Below are positions 1-6,075 of a DNA stretch of 7,359 nt, one piece after another (position 1 is the first letter of the stretch; each line of letters begins with the position of its first letter). Both the position numbers and the translations under genes were made by a program. Under the pieces are notes generated by a model. The model searched no databases, was not told where the DNA came from, and worked only from the letters and a program-made list of their open reading frames with translations. Source of the stretch: Reddybacter sp041622675 (GTDB lineage: Bacteria > Pseudomonadota > Gammaproteobacteria > Pseudomonadales > Porticoccaceae); the NCBI GenBank assembly GCA_041622675.1, contig JBFJYH010000079.1, positions 1 to 7,359 of the forward strand. Direction: 5' to 3'.

Positions 1-699
1 GGATAGGTATTCGTAGTCGCGCAGTATCACTTCTCCCAGCAACTGGGTTTTTGGTGTCACGCGAAGATAGACAGTCCCCGCGGCACTGTCTGCATCATAT
101 TCTCTTGAGCTGTTATTCGATGCAGTATTCATATTGTTGTCGTAGCGCTTTCGCTCATGACCTGCTTTCAGCTCAAGTTGCGCTACCGCACTGGGCGCGC
201 CAAAAAAATAGCGCCCCTCTAAATTCGCGGTGCTTGAACGATCCCCAGACTGCTCGTTGGGGTCAGTGCGGTTAATGCTCGTCCGAACAGCTTCTAGCTC
301 ATTATAACCGCCACTCAAGCCCAAGGTATTGCGACGGTCCAAGCGGAATTCGCTGTCAAACGTGAGGTTATGATCGGTGTGATCATCTTCAGAGTCGTAG
401 ACATACATCTCTGAAAGTAACGAATACTCAGCATTGAGACTGACCTTAGACCCCGATGCGCCAATCTTTACGCTAGGCTGAACCAAATGAATCACTGAGC
501 TATCTTTTGGGCCGCCATCAGGGTCCTGCGAAATATTGTCATCGTGCCTTATTCCCGTCTTGATTGAGGTTTGAACATCAATGCCCTCTTTCAAAGCTTG
601 TGCTTGCACTAGCGGAGCACTTAACAGAAGTGCAGACAGACAAACCTTGCTCACACTTACAAATCCAGCTTTACTCTTCAATGCAAAACAATTGCTCAT
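1..699 (-). CDS. Outer-membrane beta-barrel protein, EpsL/BBP2-like (partial, C-terminus off window)
   Basis: The minus-strand frame is open from an ATG at 699 down to position 1, giving 233 residues with no stop, so the 3' end lies outside the window. An AAGGGA ribosome site sits about 7 nt before the ATG. The N-terminus is a signal peptide: basic residues, a hydrophobic run (CLSALLLSAPLV) near residues 20-31, and a likely cut in VQAQA near 31-35. The mature part alternates polar and hydrophobic residues, is rich in Asn, Ser and Asp, and begins with a strand followed by GIRHDDNIS (49-57). A DDN motif after the first strand is, from memory, typical of EpsL-like and 'putative beta-barrel porin 2' proteins found in exopolysaccharide loci. 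The inferred location is the outer membrane, and the inferred role is help with polysaccharide export. It is transcribed away from the rest of the locus. It could be another class of beta-barrel; the barrel call is firmer than the EpsL call. Confidence 0.72.
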   Translation of the reverse strand, partial: MSNCFALKSKAGFVSVSKVCLSALLLSAPLVQAQALKEGIDVQTSIKTGIRHDDNISQDPDGGPKDSSVIHLVQPSVKIGASGSKVSLNAEYSLLSEMYVYDSEDDHTDHNLTFDSEFRLDRRNTLGLSGGYNELEAVRTSINRTDPNEQSGDRSSTANLEGRYFFGAPSAVAQLELKAGHERKRYDNNMNTASNNSSREYDADSAAGTVYLRVTPKTQLLGEVILRDYEYLS

Positions 700-905
700 T
701 GGGAAATCCCTTTTAAATGTCAATTCAATTTAACGCCACTCTACTCACTAAACCGCAAAAACCTTTAGTGCCAAGGCAGCCCAACACAATAATATTTTTT
801 AGAAACTACTATATCGATTTTTTTATTTTATCGCCATGCCGCCCATTTTACTACCAAAAACTCAAGATCTATCAGCACATATATCAAACTTGCACGCCTA
901 TTTTC

Positions 906-958
906 AAGGCTAGACGCAAGGCCTGCGCCGACCCAAGGTGGCGCTATAGAGTCGCCTT
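906..958. repeat. Long imperfect inverted repeat (intergenic hairpin element)
   Basis: AAGGC (906-910) pairs with GCCTT (954-958), and GAC (913-915) with GTC (951-953), leaving a 2-nt bulge. Inside, GCGCC (925-929) pairs with GGCGC (940-944), and ACC (931-933) with GGT (937-939) around a CAA loop. The whole folds as one interrupted stem. It is GC-rich within an AT-rich spacer and has no T-tract, so it is not a typical terminator. It may be a copy of a dispersed intergenic palindrome; that is inference, since only one copy is present here. Confidence 0.5.
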
Positions 959-993
959 CCTAAAAACCCGTTTCTAATACACAGATGCAACAA

Positions 994-1005
994 TTAACTA
1001 GTTAA
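994..1005. promoter_or_regulatory. Perfect 12-bp palindrome, candidate operator
   Basis: TTAACTAGTTAA reads identically on both strands. It lies between the divergent barrel gene and Ala-rich gene, about 115 bp upstream of the candidate promoter of the latter. A dimeric regulator acting on either gene could bind here. Short AT-rich palindromes also arise by chance, so this is a candidate only. Confidence 0.3.
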
Positions 1006-1119
1006 CAGTCGCTGAGCAAGCACACGCCATTAACCCTGCAAAGAGCAAGGCTTCATACCGCCTGATTGAGGGTAGACAAATTGGCAAGGAAGGACACCAA
1101 TCATTCTTGGCCTGAACGT

Positions 1120-1149
1120 TGGACATACCAATGAAGTTGGCTGTATAGT
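1120..1149 (+). promoter_or_regulatory. Candidate sigma70 promoter for the Ala-rich exported protein
   Basis: TGGACA (1120-1125) and TATAGT (1144-1149) are separated by 18 nt. Each hexamer matches the consensus at 5 of 6 positions. Transcription would start near 1156 and give a leader of about 110 nt before the ATG at 1265. Confidence 0.45.
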
Positions 1150-1162
1150 TACGGTACAATAA

Positions 1163-1203
1163 TAGTTGTCATACTTTTTAATTGATGACCAAACGACAAC
1201 CTA
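1163..1203 (+). promoter_or_regulatory. Leader stem-loop with two mutually exclusive pairings
   Basis: GTTGTC (1165-1170) is complementary to GACAAC (1195-1200); the pairing extends through TA (1163-1164) and TA (1202-1203) with one bulged C at 1201. GTCAT (1168-1172) can instead pair with ATGAC (1185-1189). The two stems share bases 1168-1170, so only one can form at a time. It sits just after the candidate transcription start. It may be a regulatory leader or an operator half-site pair. Confidence 0.3.
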
Positions 1204-1252
1204 GTTACCCGGTTTTAGCGCCAGAGATGCGCGAAGGCCGCCATAAATAGAC

Positions 1253-1259
1253 AGGGTGA
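1253..1259 (+). promoter_or_regulatory. Ribosome binding site fixing the start of the Ala-rich gene
   Basis: AGGGTGA lies 5 nt before the ATG at 1265. A GTG at 1256-1258 in the same frame could extend the protein by three residues, but it sits inside this ribosome site. The ATG at 1265 is therefore the better start. Confidence 0.7.
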
Positions 1260-1264
1260 TTCCT

Positions 1265-1792
1265 ATGCGCATCAAAGAATTGTCGGTGGCAATATTACTT
1301 GCAACCCTTTCATTTTCAACTTTAGCCGATCAGAAAACCCTAGACGCCATAATCAGTGCAGGTGTGGTATTAGCCCCCGCCGAGCAGCAAGCCCTAAAAG
1401 AGGCTAAAGCCGAAAAGATTGCCGAGGCGATTGGCAAGATCGTAGCGGCAAAGGCAGCGAAAAATGACTTAGACAGCATCATAAAAATCGTCAAAGCGGC
1501 GATAAAAAGCTCACCAGAATATACAGTAGCTATCACCAAGGCTGCTGTAGCAGCCGCCCCTAAATACGCAGGCGAAATTGCTCGCGCTGCCACCGAGGCC
1601 AATCCCGCCCTTGCGGCAGCGATAGCAAAAGCCGCGAAAGAAGCCGCCCCTAGCAAAGCGGCTGAAATTGATAACGGTGTCAGTGAAGGCCAGAAAACAG
1701 CCGGCCCGGACAATAATTTTCGCAGCTCCTCTAGTACACCCAGCTCCGAAACAAACAATGCGGACACCAACTCTTTGGCGAGCCCCAATTAA
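1265..1792 (+). CDS. Small exported alanine-rich protein with 15-residue repeats, function unknown
   Basis: This 175-residue protein belongs to no named family I recognise. Residues 1-21 form a signal peptide: MRIKE, then a hydrophobic core, with a likely cut after STLA. Residues 22-66 are a Lys/Ala/Glu-rich helical stretch. From residue 69 a strict 15-residue unit follows, starting at L69, P84, P99, P114 and, fading, P129. The unit pattern is P-x-[YL]-x-x-x-I-[TA]-[KR]-A-A-x-x-A-x. Each unit is long enough for about four helical turns, with proline at the helix start, suggesting a chain of short helices. Residues 140-175 are a Ser/Thr/Asn-rich, probably disordered tail. No cysteine, transmembrane anchor or lipobox is visible, so a periplasmic or secreted product is likely. 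A strong terminator follows at once, so it appears to be transcribed alone. Its position beside a barrel gene and a Wzy-like gene suggests a role in the envelope or matrix, which is inference only. Confidence 0.8.
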   Translation: MRIKELSVAILLATLSFSTLADQKTLDAIISAGVVLAPAEQQALKEAKAEKIAEAIGKIVAAKAAKNDLDSIIKIVKAAIKSSPEYTVAITKAAVAAAPKYAGEIARAATEANPALAAAIAKAAKEAAPSKAAEIDNGVSEGQKTAGPDNNFRSSSSTPSSETNNADTNSLASPN

Positions 1793-1809
1793 TTTTTTTC
1801 CAAAGATCC

Positions 1810-1837
1810 AAAGCGCGGTTATCTACCGCGCTTTTTT
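1810..1837 (+). terminator. Intrinsic terminator after the Ala-rich gene
   Basis: GCGCGG (1813-1818) pairs perfectly with CCGCGC (1826-1831) around a 7-nt loop and is followed by six T (1832-1837). AAA at 1810-1812 can pair with the first Ts. It begins 18 nt after the stop codon. It closes the Ala-rich transcription unit and separates it from the polysaccharide genes downstream. Confidence 0.9.
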
Positions 1838-2040
1838 ACCCAGCACGTTGGCTTTTACAAAACAGCTCTCAGCCAAATAACTACTCAAAAACCAGCCTCG
1901 CTTGCGACAAACCTTTAAGATAGCCAGCGGCACACTCAGTGAAATTCTTTTAACAGCCCACTATATATTCCTGCATTTACCAGCACACATAGTTTCTTTA
2001 CTGCAAAGCAGCGTAATCCATCCCCTTTTCTGGGCATTTC

Positions 2041-2049
2041 TGAGATAAT
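2041..2049 (+). promoter_or_regulatory. Candidate extended -10 promoter for the Wzy-like gene
   Basis: TGAGATAAT fits the extended -10 form TGnTATAAT with one change in the hexamer (GATAAT at 2044-2049). No good -35 box is visible 16-18 nt upstream, which is tolerable for extended -10 promoters. Transcription would begin near 2056, just before the stem-loop at 2066. Confidence 0.35.
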
Positions 2050-2065
2050 AAGGCAAAACATAATT

Positions 2066-2089
2066 CCCAAGCAGCATTCGCTGTTTGGG
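2066..2089 (+). promoter_or_regulatory. Strong leader stem-loop upstream of the Wzy-like gene
   Basis: CCCAA (2066-2070) pairs with TTGGG (2085-2089), CAGC (2072-2075) with GCTG (2080-2083), and G2071 with T2084 as a wobble. The result is a continuous 10-bp stem closed by the 4-nt loop ATTC. No T-run follows, so it is not an ordinary terminator. It would lie near the 5' end of the leader, where it could stabilise the message or act with the downstream repeats. Confidence 0.45.
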
Positions 2090-2117
2090 CAACATAAAGG
2101 CACGGTGCTTTTCGGAA

Positions 2118-2149
2118 GGTTAAGTGCAAAGAAACAGAGGGGTTAAGTG
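2118..2149 (+). repeat. Direct repeat GGTTAAGTG, two perfect copies 23 bp apart
   Basis: GGTTAAGTG occurs at 2118-2126 and at 2141-2149. The 23-bp period is close to two helical turns, so both copies would face nearly the same side of the DNA. A shorter echo, GGTTAG, is at 2153-2158. It could be a tandem regulator site or an RNA element in the leader. Confidence 0.4.
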
Positions 2150-2228
2150 GCTGGTTAGCCCAAAACTCTGTGAGCACCCCGAACGACATTGGGCGCAAAA
2201 GATTATTTGGATAGGGAATGCAAGAGTC

Positions 2229-3584
2229 GTGAGCCGGGAAGCCATCAGTCACAGCCAACAGCGCTTACAGTACGCAATATGTGCTTTACTGCTTTGGCTG
2301 CCACTGCCTCTGGGGAGCAACCGGCTTTGGTCTAATGGTTTGGCCGTTTTTCTCATCGCGCTTATTGGGGTGTTTTGGGTTTTGCTCCATCACAGAGGTA
2401 CGTTCCGTTTTTCACAAGCCATGCGGCGCGGCGCACCCCTCATCGCCTGTTTACTGTTTGTGCAAACTTGGGCCTTTATCCAACTGCTCTTTGGCTTGTC
2501 TATAGCCCCCAGCGAGACTTTTCTCTACTTTACACTGGGCTTGGCTTACACCCTATTATTTACCATGGTATTAGACCTTTTTCATAACCGAAAGGCCTTA
2601 TTGACCCTTCTCTATACCCTATTTATTAGCGGCACCCTACAGGCTTTTTATGGCACAAGCATGGTGCTGTCTGGTTTAGAGTGGGGCTTTCTAGGCGTAA
2701 AGACCTTTTCTCAAGGGGAGGCAACGGGCACCTTTGTCAATCGTAACCATTTGGCGGGGTATTTAGAACTCGCTTTAGCCTGTGGGGTGGGCTTGTTAAT
2801 GGCCCATCGCAATAGCCAGCCCCTCAACTGGCAATCGCTTATTGAGCTTTTTACGGGGCCAAAAGCACGTATTCGTCTAGCCCTAGCCATTACCGTTATT
2901 GCCTTGGTCATGACCCACTCAAGAATGGGGAATACCGCCTTTTTCTCGTCGCTGTTGGTGGTAGGCAGCGTGCTTGCACTGAGGAGCAAAAAACACCGCC
3001 TGCGATATAGCTTGATTCTAGTCAGCTTAATTGTGATCGATATGCTGATTATCAGCCAGTACTTCGGTTTACAAAAACTGCAGGAGCGCTTAGTTAACAC
3101 CCAGTTTGAGGATCGGCTTGATGGTGCCACCCTGATTGCGCGCGAAAATGTTAAGCGCGATGACGTGGCGAACTATGCATGGTCCTTACTGGAAGACAGG
3201 CCTCTAGTGGGCTCAGGCGCCGGAACCTTTGAAGTGGCCTTCCCTCAGCTTGCGGGGCCAGACCTACCGGTGCATTTTGACCACCTACACAACGATTATT
3301 TACAGTTTGGCATTGAATACGGCGCCATTGGTCTACTAGGTTTAATCGGCTTTATAGGCCTTGCGTTTTACCACAGTGCCCGCGCCCTCATCCGTGTGGA
3401 ATCTCATTTTAAGAGCGGCGTAGGCTTTGCCGCCTGCATGGGCTTGTTGGCACTGATGATTCACTCTGCCGCAGACTTTAATCTGCAAATACCCGCCAAT
3501 GCAGCCACTTTCCTGGTGGTTAGCGCAATGGGCCTGTTAGCGAGGTTTCAATCGGCGTCAAAACCAGCCACCCGAGTGAATTAA
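2229..3584 (+). CDS. Wzy / O-antigen ligase family polytopic membrane protein
   Basis: Wzy_C-type inner-membrane protein that joins undecaprenyl-linked glycan units or transfers glycan at the periplasmic face. From the GTG at 2229 it has 451 residues with about 10-12 hydrophobic segments. Family signs are LPLPLGSNRLW (24-34) in the first membrane segment, GTFVNRNHLAGYLE (167-180), THSRMG (229-234) opening a membrane helix, a large periplasmic loop (about 280-350) ending in HLHNDYLQFGIEYG (352-365), and HSAADFNLQIPANA (412-425) near the end. The frame stays open upstream to a GTG at 2124, but that would place the start inside the leader repeats and add 35 non-hydrophobic residues. GTG 2229 has AGGGA 11 nt before it and starts shortly before the first membrane segment. 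No in-frame ATG occurs until about residue 65, inside the conserved region, so a non-ATG start is needed. Sequence alone does not separate polymerase from ligase. No terminator separates it from the next gene. Confidence 0.85.
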   Translation: MSREAISHSQQRLQYAICALLLWLPLPLGSNRLWSNGLAVFLIALIGVFWVLLHHRGTFRFSQAMRRGAPLIACLLFVQTWAFIQLLFGLSIAPSETFLYFTLGLAYTLLFTMVLDLFHNRKALLTLLYTLFISGTLQAFYGTSMVLSGLEWGFLGVKTFSQGEATGTFVNRNHLAGYLELALACGVGLLMAHRNSQPLNWQSLIELFTGPKARIRLALAITVIALVMTHSRMGNTAFFSSLLVVGSVLALRSKKHRLRYSLILVSLIVIDMLIISQYFGLQKLQERLVNTQFEDRLDGATLIARENVKRDDVANYAWSLLEDRPLVGSGAGTFEVAFPQLAGPDLPVHFDHLHNDYLQFGIEYGAIGLLGLIGFIGLAFYHSARALIRVESHFKSGVGFAACMGLLALMIHSAADFNLQIPANAATFLVVSAMGLLARFQSASKPATRVN

Positions 3585-3632
3585 ACCCAGCAGAGCAACC
3601 TATTAATATTTGCGAATAAACCTATCAATTTT

Positions 3633-3661
3633 TTGCCTGTGTGCTTATTCAGACTTATTAT
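3633..3661 (+). promoter_or_regulatory. Possible sigma70-like promoter before the dehydrogenase gene
   Basis: TTGCCT (3633-3638) and TATTAT (3656-3661) are spaced by exactly 17 nt, matching consensus at 4 and 5 of 6 positions. The predicted start near 3668 is only about 8 nt before the ATG, so the message would be almost leaderless. That lowers confidence; the gene may simply be read through from the Wzy-like gene. Confidence 0.25.
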
Positions 3662-3675
3662 TTAGAGATGATTAA

Positions 3676-4950
3676 ATGCAACTTAAAGATATTAAATTAG
3701 CAATTATTGGCCTGGGATATGTCGGCCTCCCACTTGCTGCTGAATTTGGCAAGCGCCGAAAGGTCATTGGTTTTGATATCAATAAAACACGTATCGCTGC
3801 CCTCAATAAGGGCCATGACACGACACTTGAAATCGATGATCACGAACTGGCCAGCGCGACACAGTTAACATTTAGTGCCAACCCTGCAGACCTAAAAAAC
3901 TGCAATGTTTACATCGTTACCGTACCTACCCCCATAGACGAACACAAACGCCCCGACCTGACGCCGTTAATCAAAGCGTCTGAAACTATCGCAGCAGCGC
4001 TAAACAAGGGCGACATTGTTATCTATGAGTCCACCGTCTATCCCGGTGCCACCGAAGAAGACTGTGTGCCTGTACTAGAGGCCGTATCTGGCTTAGCGTT
4101 TAACCAAGAATTTTTTGTCGGCTATAGCCCTGAGCGTATTAACCCGGGCGACAAAGCACACCGCGTCACAACCATTACCAAGGTGACCTCTGGCTCCACT
4201 CCCGAAGTCGCCGATACAGTTGACAGCCTCTACCAGACAATCATTACCGCCGGCACCCACAAAGCAGCCAGTATTCGCGTGGCTGAAGCCGCTAAAGTTA
4301 TTGAAAATACCCAACGCGATGTCAATATCGCCCTGATTAACGAACTGGCGATTATCTTTAACAAACTGGGTATTGATACAGAAGCCGTGCTAGAAGCCGC
4401 TGGCACCAAATGGAACTTTCTACCCTTTCGCCCTGGCTTGGTCGGTGGGCACTGCATTGGCGTTGACCCCTATTACCTAACCCACAAAGCGCAATCCATC
4501 GGCTACCAGCCCGAAATCATCTTATCGGGCCGCCGGCTGAACGACAGCATGGGCGAGTACGTCGCTAGCCGGCTAATCAAAGCCATGCTTAATAAACGCA
4601 TTCACGTACAAGGCGCTCGGGTTTTGGTCATGGGCTTAACCTTTAAAGAAAACTGCCCCGATCTGCGCAACACCCGCGTAATTGATGTGATTGAAGAGCT
4701 GAAAGAATATGGCGTGCAAGTGGATGTATTCGACCCCTGGGTGGATCCACAAGAAGCCGCTAACGAATATAATATAAACGTGAAACAACAACCTGCCCAA
4801 GACACTTACGATGCCATGCTACTGGCCGTCGGCCACCGGCAGTTTAAAGAAATGGGCGCAGCCAATATCCGCGCACTGGGGAAAGCAAAGCATGTGCTGT
4901 ACGACCTTAAATACCTGTTACCAACTGCAAAGTCTGACATCCGTTTGTAA
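3676..4950 (+). CDS. tviB: UDP-N-acetyl-D-glucosamine/galactosamine 6-dehydrogenase, TviB/WbpO type
   Basis: Cytosolic NAD-dependent enzyme of the UDP-glucose/GDP-mannose dehydrogenase family. It oxidises C6 of a UDP-N-acetylhexosamine twice, giving the uronic acid. Its 424 residues match the length of TviB and WbpO. Domains in order are an NAD-binding Rossmann fold with GLGYVG (12-17), TVPTPID (82-88) and YESTVYPG (117-124); a central domain with GYSPERINPGD (149-159), AEAAKVIENTQRD (203-215; K207, N211) and the catalytic cysteine C260 in GGHCIGVDPYY; and a C-terminal UDP-binding domain with TFKENCPDLRNT (322-333). No key residue is missing. The start has a weak GAGAT ribosome site. Sequence does not settle GlcNAc versus GalNAc specificity. 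The wbpB, wbpD and wbpE genes downstream favour UDP-GlcNAc, because their pathway uses UDP-GlcNAcA. In P. aeruginosa O5 that step is done by the more distant WbpA. Confidence 0.92.
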   Translation: MQLKDIKLAIIGLGYVGLPLAAEFGKRRKVIGFDINKTRIAALNKGHDTTLEIDDHELASATQLTFSANPADLKNCNVYIVTVPTPIDEHKRPDLTPLIKASETIAAALNKGDIVIYESTVYPGATEEDCVPVLEAVSGLAFNQEFFVGYSPERINPGDKAHRVTTITKVTSGSTPEVADTVDSLYQTIITAGTHKAASIRVAEAAKVIENTQRDVNIALINELAIIFNKLGIDTEAVLEAAGTKWNFLPFRPGLVGGHCIGVDPYYLTHKAQSIGYQPEIILSGRRLNDSMGEYVASRLIKAMLNKRIHVQGARVLVMGLTFKENCPDLRNTRVIDVIEELKEYGVQVDVFDPWVDPQEAANEYNINVKQQPAQDTYDAMLLAVGHRQFKEMGAANIRALGKAKHVLYDLKYLLPTAKSDIRL

Positions 4951-5059
4951 AAATGATGCTGTTAACTAAAGGGCCTGCAGCGAGTATTTAATTCTGGTAG
5001 CGGACATGCGATAGGCCGAACACCACTCAGCCATAAAATTCTAGTAAGAAATTAAAGCT

Positions 5060-5079
5060 GGCATAGCATGACTAATGCC
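5060..5079 (+). repeat. Small inverted repeat in the gap before wbpB
   Basis: GGCAT (5060-5064) pairs with ATGCC (5075-5079), and AG (5065-5066) with CT (5072-5073), with one bulged A. It lies in the 175-nt gap between the dehydrogenase gene and wbpB. Five T occur at 5086-5090, but 6 nt beyond the stem, so it is a poor terminator. It could be a regulator site or a processing hairpin. Confidence 0.25.
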
Positions 5080-5125
5080 ATGATGTTTTTGAACCGAGAG
5101 TTTAAAAAGGAGAAAGAGAAATCCA

Positions 5126-6073
5126 ATGAAAAAATTTGCTCTTATTGGGGCCGCTGGCTATATCGCGCCACGCCATATGCAAGCTATTCGGCACGTTAAT
5201 GCAGATTTAGTAGCAGCCCTTGACACCAATGATTCCGTCGGGATTATTGATAGTCACTTCCCTGATGCTAGCTTTTTTACTGAGTTTGAACGTTTCGACC
5301 GCCATATCGACAAATTAAAGCGCGCACAAAATGGCGTTGATTACATCTCTATTTGCTCGCCAAATTATTTACACGACTCGCATATGCGTTTTGCTTTGCG
5401 TTCAGGCGCACATGCTATCTGCGAAAAGCCATTAGTATTGAACCCATGGAATATTGACGGTTTACTTGACGTAGAAAAGGACACGGGTAAAAAAGTTAAT
5501 ACCATTCTTCAGCTTAGAGTTCATCCTGCTATCGTTGCACTTAAAGAGAAAGTGAAAAATAGCCCGAGCAGCAAAAAGTATGAAGTAGATCTGACCTACA
5601 TTACTTCTAGAGGTAAATGGTATTTACAATCGTGGAAAGGTGATACTAAAAAATCAGGCGGCATCGCCACCAACATTGGCGTTCACTTCTTCGATATGCT
5701 GCATTTCATTTTTGGTGATTTACAAGACAATATCGTACATCACATGTCTGATACCAAGGCTGCGGGTTACTTAGAATATGAAAACGCTCGTGTTCGCTGG
5801 TTTTTATCAATTGATATAAATGATATTCCACTCAGCCTTCGCACATCCGGCCAACGAACCTACCGCTCAATCACTGTCAATAATGACGAAATTGAATTTT
5901 CTGGTGGATTTACTGAACTACATAATCGAAGTTACGAAGAAATTCTAGCTGGGCGTGGCTTTGGCTTAGAAGAAAATCGCACCGCAATCACAACGGTTGC
6001 AACGATTCGAGAGGCTGTGCCGCTTGGCCTTAAAGGTAATTTTCACCCTTTTTTAAAGCCCAATGAGAGTTGA
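5126..6073 (+). CDS. wbpB: WbpB-like UDP-N-acetyl-2-amino-2-deoxyglucuronate 3-dehydrogenase
   Basis: Gfo/Idh/MocA-family NAD-dependent oxidoreductase. WbpB oxidises C3 of UDP-GlcNAcA to the 3-keto sugar, which the partner WbpE then aminates; in characterised systems 2-oxoglutarate recycles the cofactor. Its 315 residues match the family, about 316 in P. aeruginosa. The N-terminal nucleotide fold carries GAAGYIAPRH (8-17) and ICSPNYLH (76-83), followed by the family's CEKP (99-102, with K101). The C-terminal domain carries SGGIATNIGVHFFD (177-190), with the catalytic-type histidine H187. The ATG is preceded by AAGGAGA 12 nt upstream and AAGAGAA 5 nt upstream. The 175-nt gap before it may hold a promoter. 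The gene is visibly more AT-rich than the dehydrogenase gene. The function call rests on family motifs plus wbpD and wbpE next door. Confidence 0.93.
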   Translation: MKKFALIGAAGYIAPRHMQAIRHVNADLVAALDTNDSVGIIDSHFPDASFFTEFERFDRHIDKLKRAQNGVDYISICSPNYLHDSHMRFALRSGAHAICEKPLVLNPWNIDGLLDVEKDTGKKVNTILQLRVHPAIVALKEKVKNSPSSKKYEVDLTYITSRGKWYLQSWKGDTKKSGGIATNIGVHFFDMLHFIFGDLQDNIVHHMSDTKAAGYLEYENARVRWFLSIDINDIPLSLRTSGQRTYRSITVNNDEIEFSGGFTELHNRSYEEILAGRGFGLEENRTAITTVATIREAVPLGLKGNFHPFLKPNES

Positions 6074-6075
6074 GT

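Larger units (their letters stand above)
700..1264. other. Divergent gene-free region between barrel gene and Ala-rich gene
   Basis: About 565 nt separate two outward-facing genes. The only open frame of note (717-977, +) lacks a ribosome site and runs through an inverted repeat, so I do not call it. What can be seen is an AT-rich stretch near 785-835, a long imperfect inverted repeat (906-958), a perfect 12-bp palindrome (994-1005), a sigma70-like promoter (1120-1149) and a leader with two competing stems (1163-1203). No promoter for the minus-strand gene could be picked with confidence. Confidence 0.6.
1838..2228. other. Gene-free region with structured leader upstream of the Wzy-like gene
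   Basis: About 390 nt have no credible gene; a minus-strand frame at 1998-2258 lacks coding character and overlaps the Wzy-like start. TTGGCT (1848-1853) and AGCCAA (1871-1876) form a weak hairpin. An extended -10-like box (2041-2049), a strong stem-loop (2066-2089), a 9-bp direct repeat (2118-2126 and 2141-2149) and nested inverted repeats (2104-2178) fill the right half. Together they look like a leader of about 170 nt for the downstream gene. Confidence 0.5.

Noticed and set aside
752..776. Sigma54-type promoter on the minus strand (TTGGCAC followed by TTTTTGC) for the barrel gene
   Set aside because: The GG and GC elements are 14 nt apart instead of the required 10, so the spacing rules it out.
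880..960. Possible cyclic-di-GMP (GEMM-I) riboswitch, prompted by GACGCAAGGCC near 913-923
   Set aside because: Only that short segment resembles the class. The conserved GCACAGGG-type 5' part and the receptor part near the 3' end are absent.
717..977. 86-codon plus-strand open frame in the divergent region
   Set aside because: It has no ribosome site, biased and low-complexity residues, and it runs through the inverted repeat at 906-958 and just outside the barrel gene start.
1330..1788. 152-codon minus-strand open frame opposite the Ala-rich gene
   Set aside because: GC-rich alanine codons on the plus strand create long antisense frames. The plus strand has a signal peptide, ribosome site and terminator; the minus frame has none.
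1998..2258. 86-codon minus-strand open frame before the Wzy-like gene
   Set aside because: It overlaps the leader hairpins and the Wzy-like start, and it has no recognisable domain or ribosome site.
2711..3130. 139-codon minus-strand open frame inside the Wzy-like gene
   Set aside because: It is a shadow of the well-supported membrane protein; it has no domain, signal or ribosome site of its own.
4994..5005. JUMPStart/ops-like element (CTGGTAGCGG) before wbpB
   Set aside because: Only the GGTAGCG core agrees. The full ops octamer GGCGGTAG is not present and the position inside the operon is unusual.
5060..5090. Terminator between the dehydrogenase gene and wbpB
   Set aside because: The stem is short and bulged, and the T-run is 6 nt away from it, so efficient termination is unlikely.
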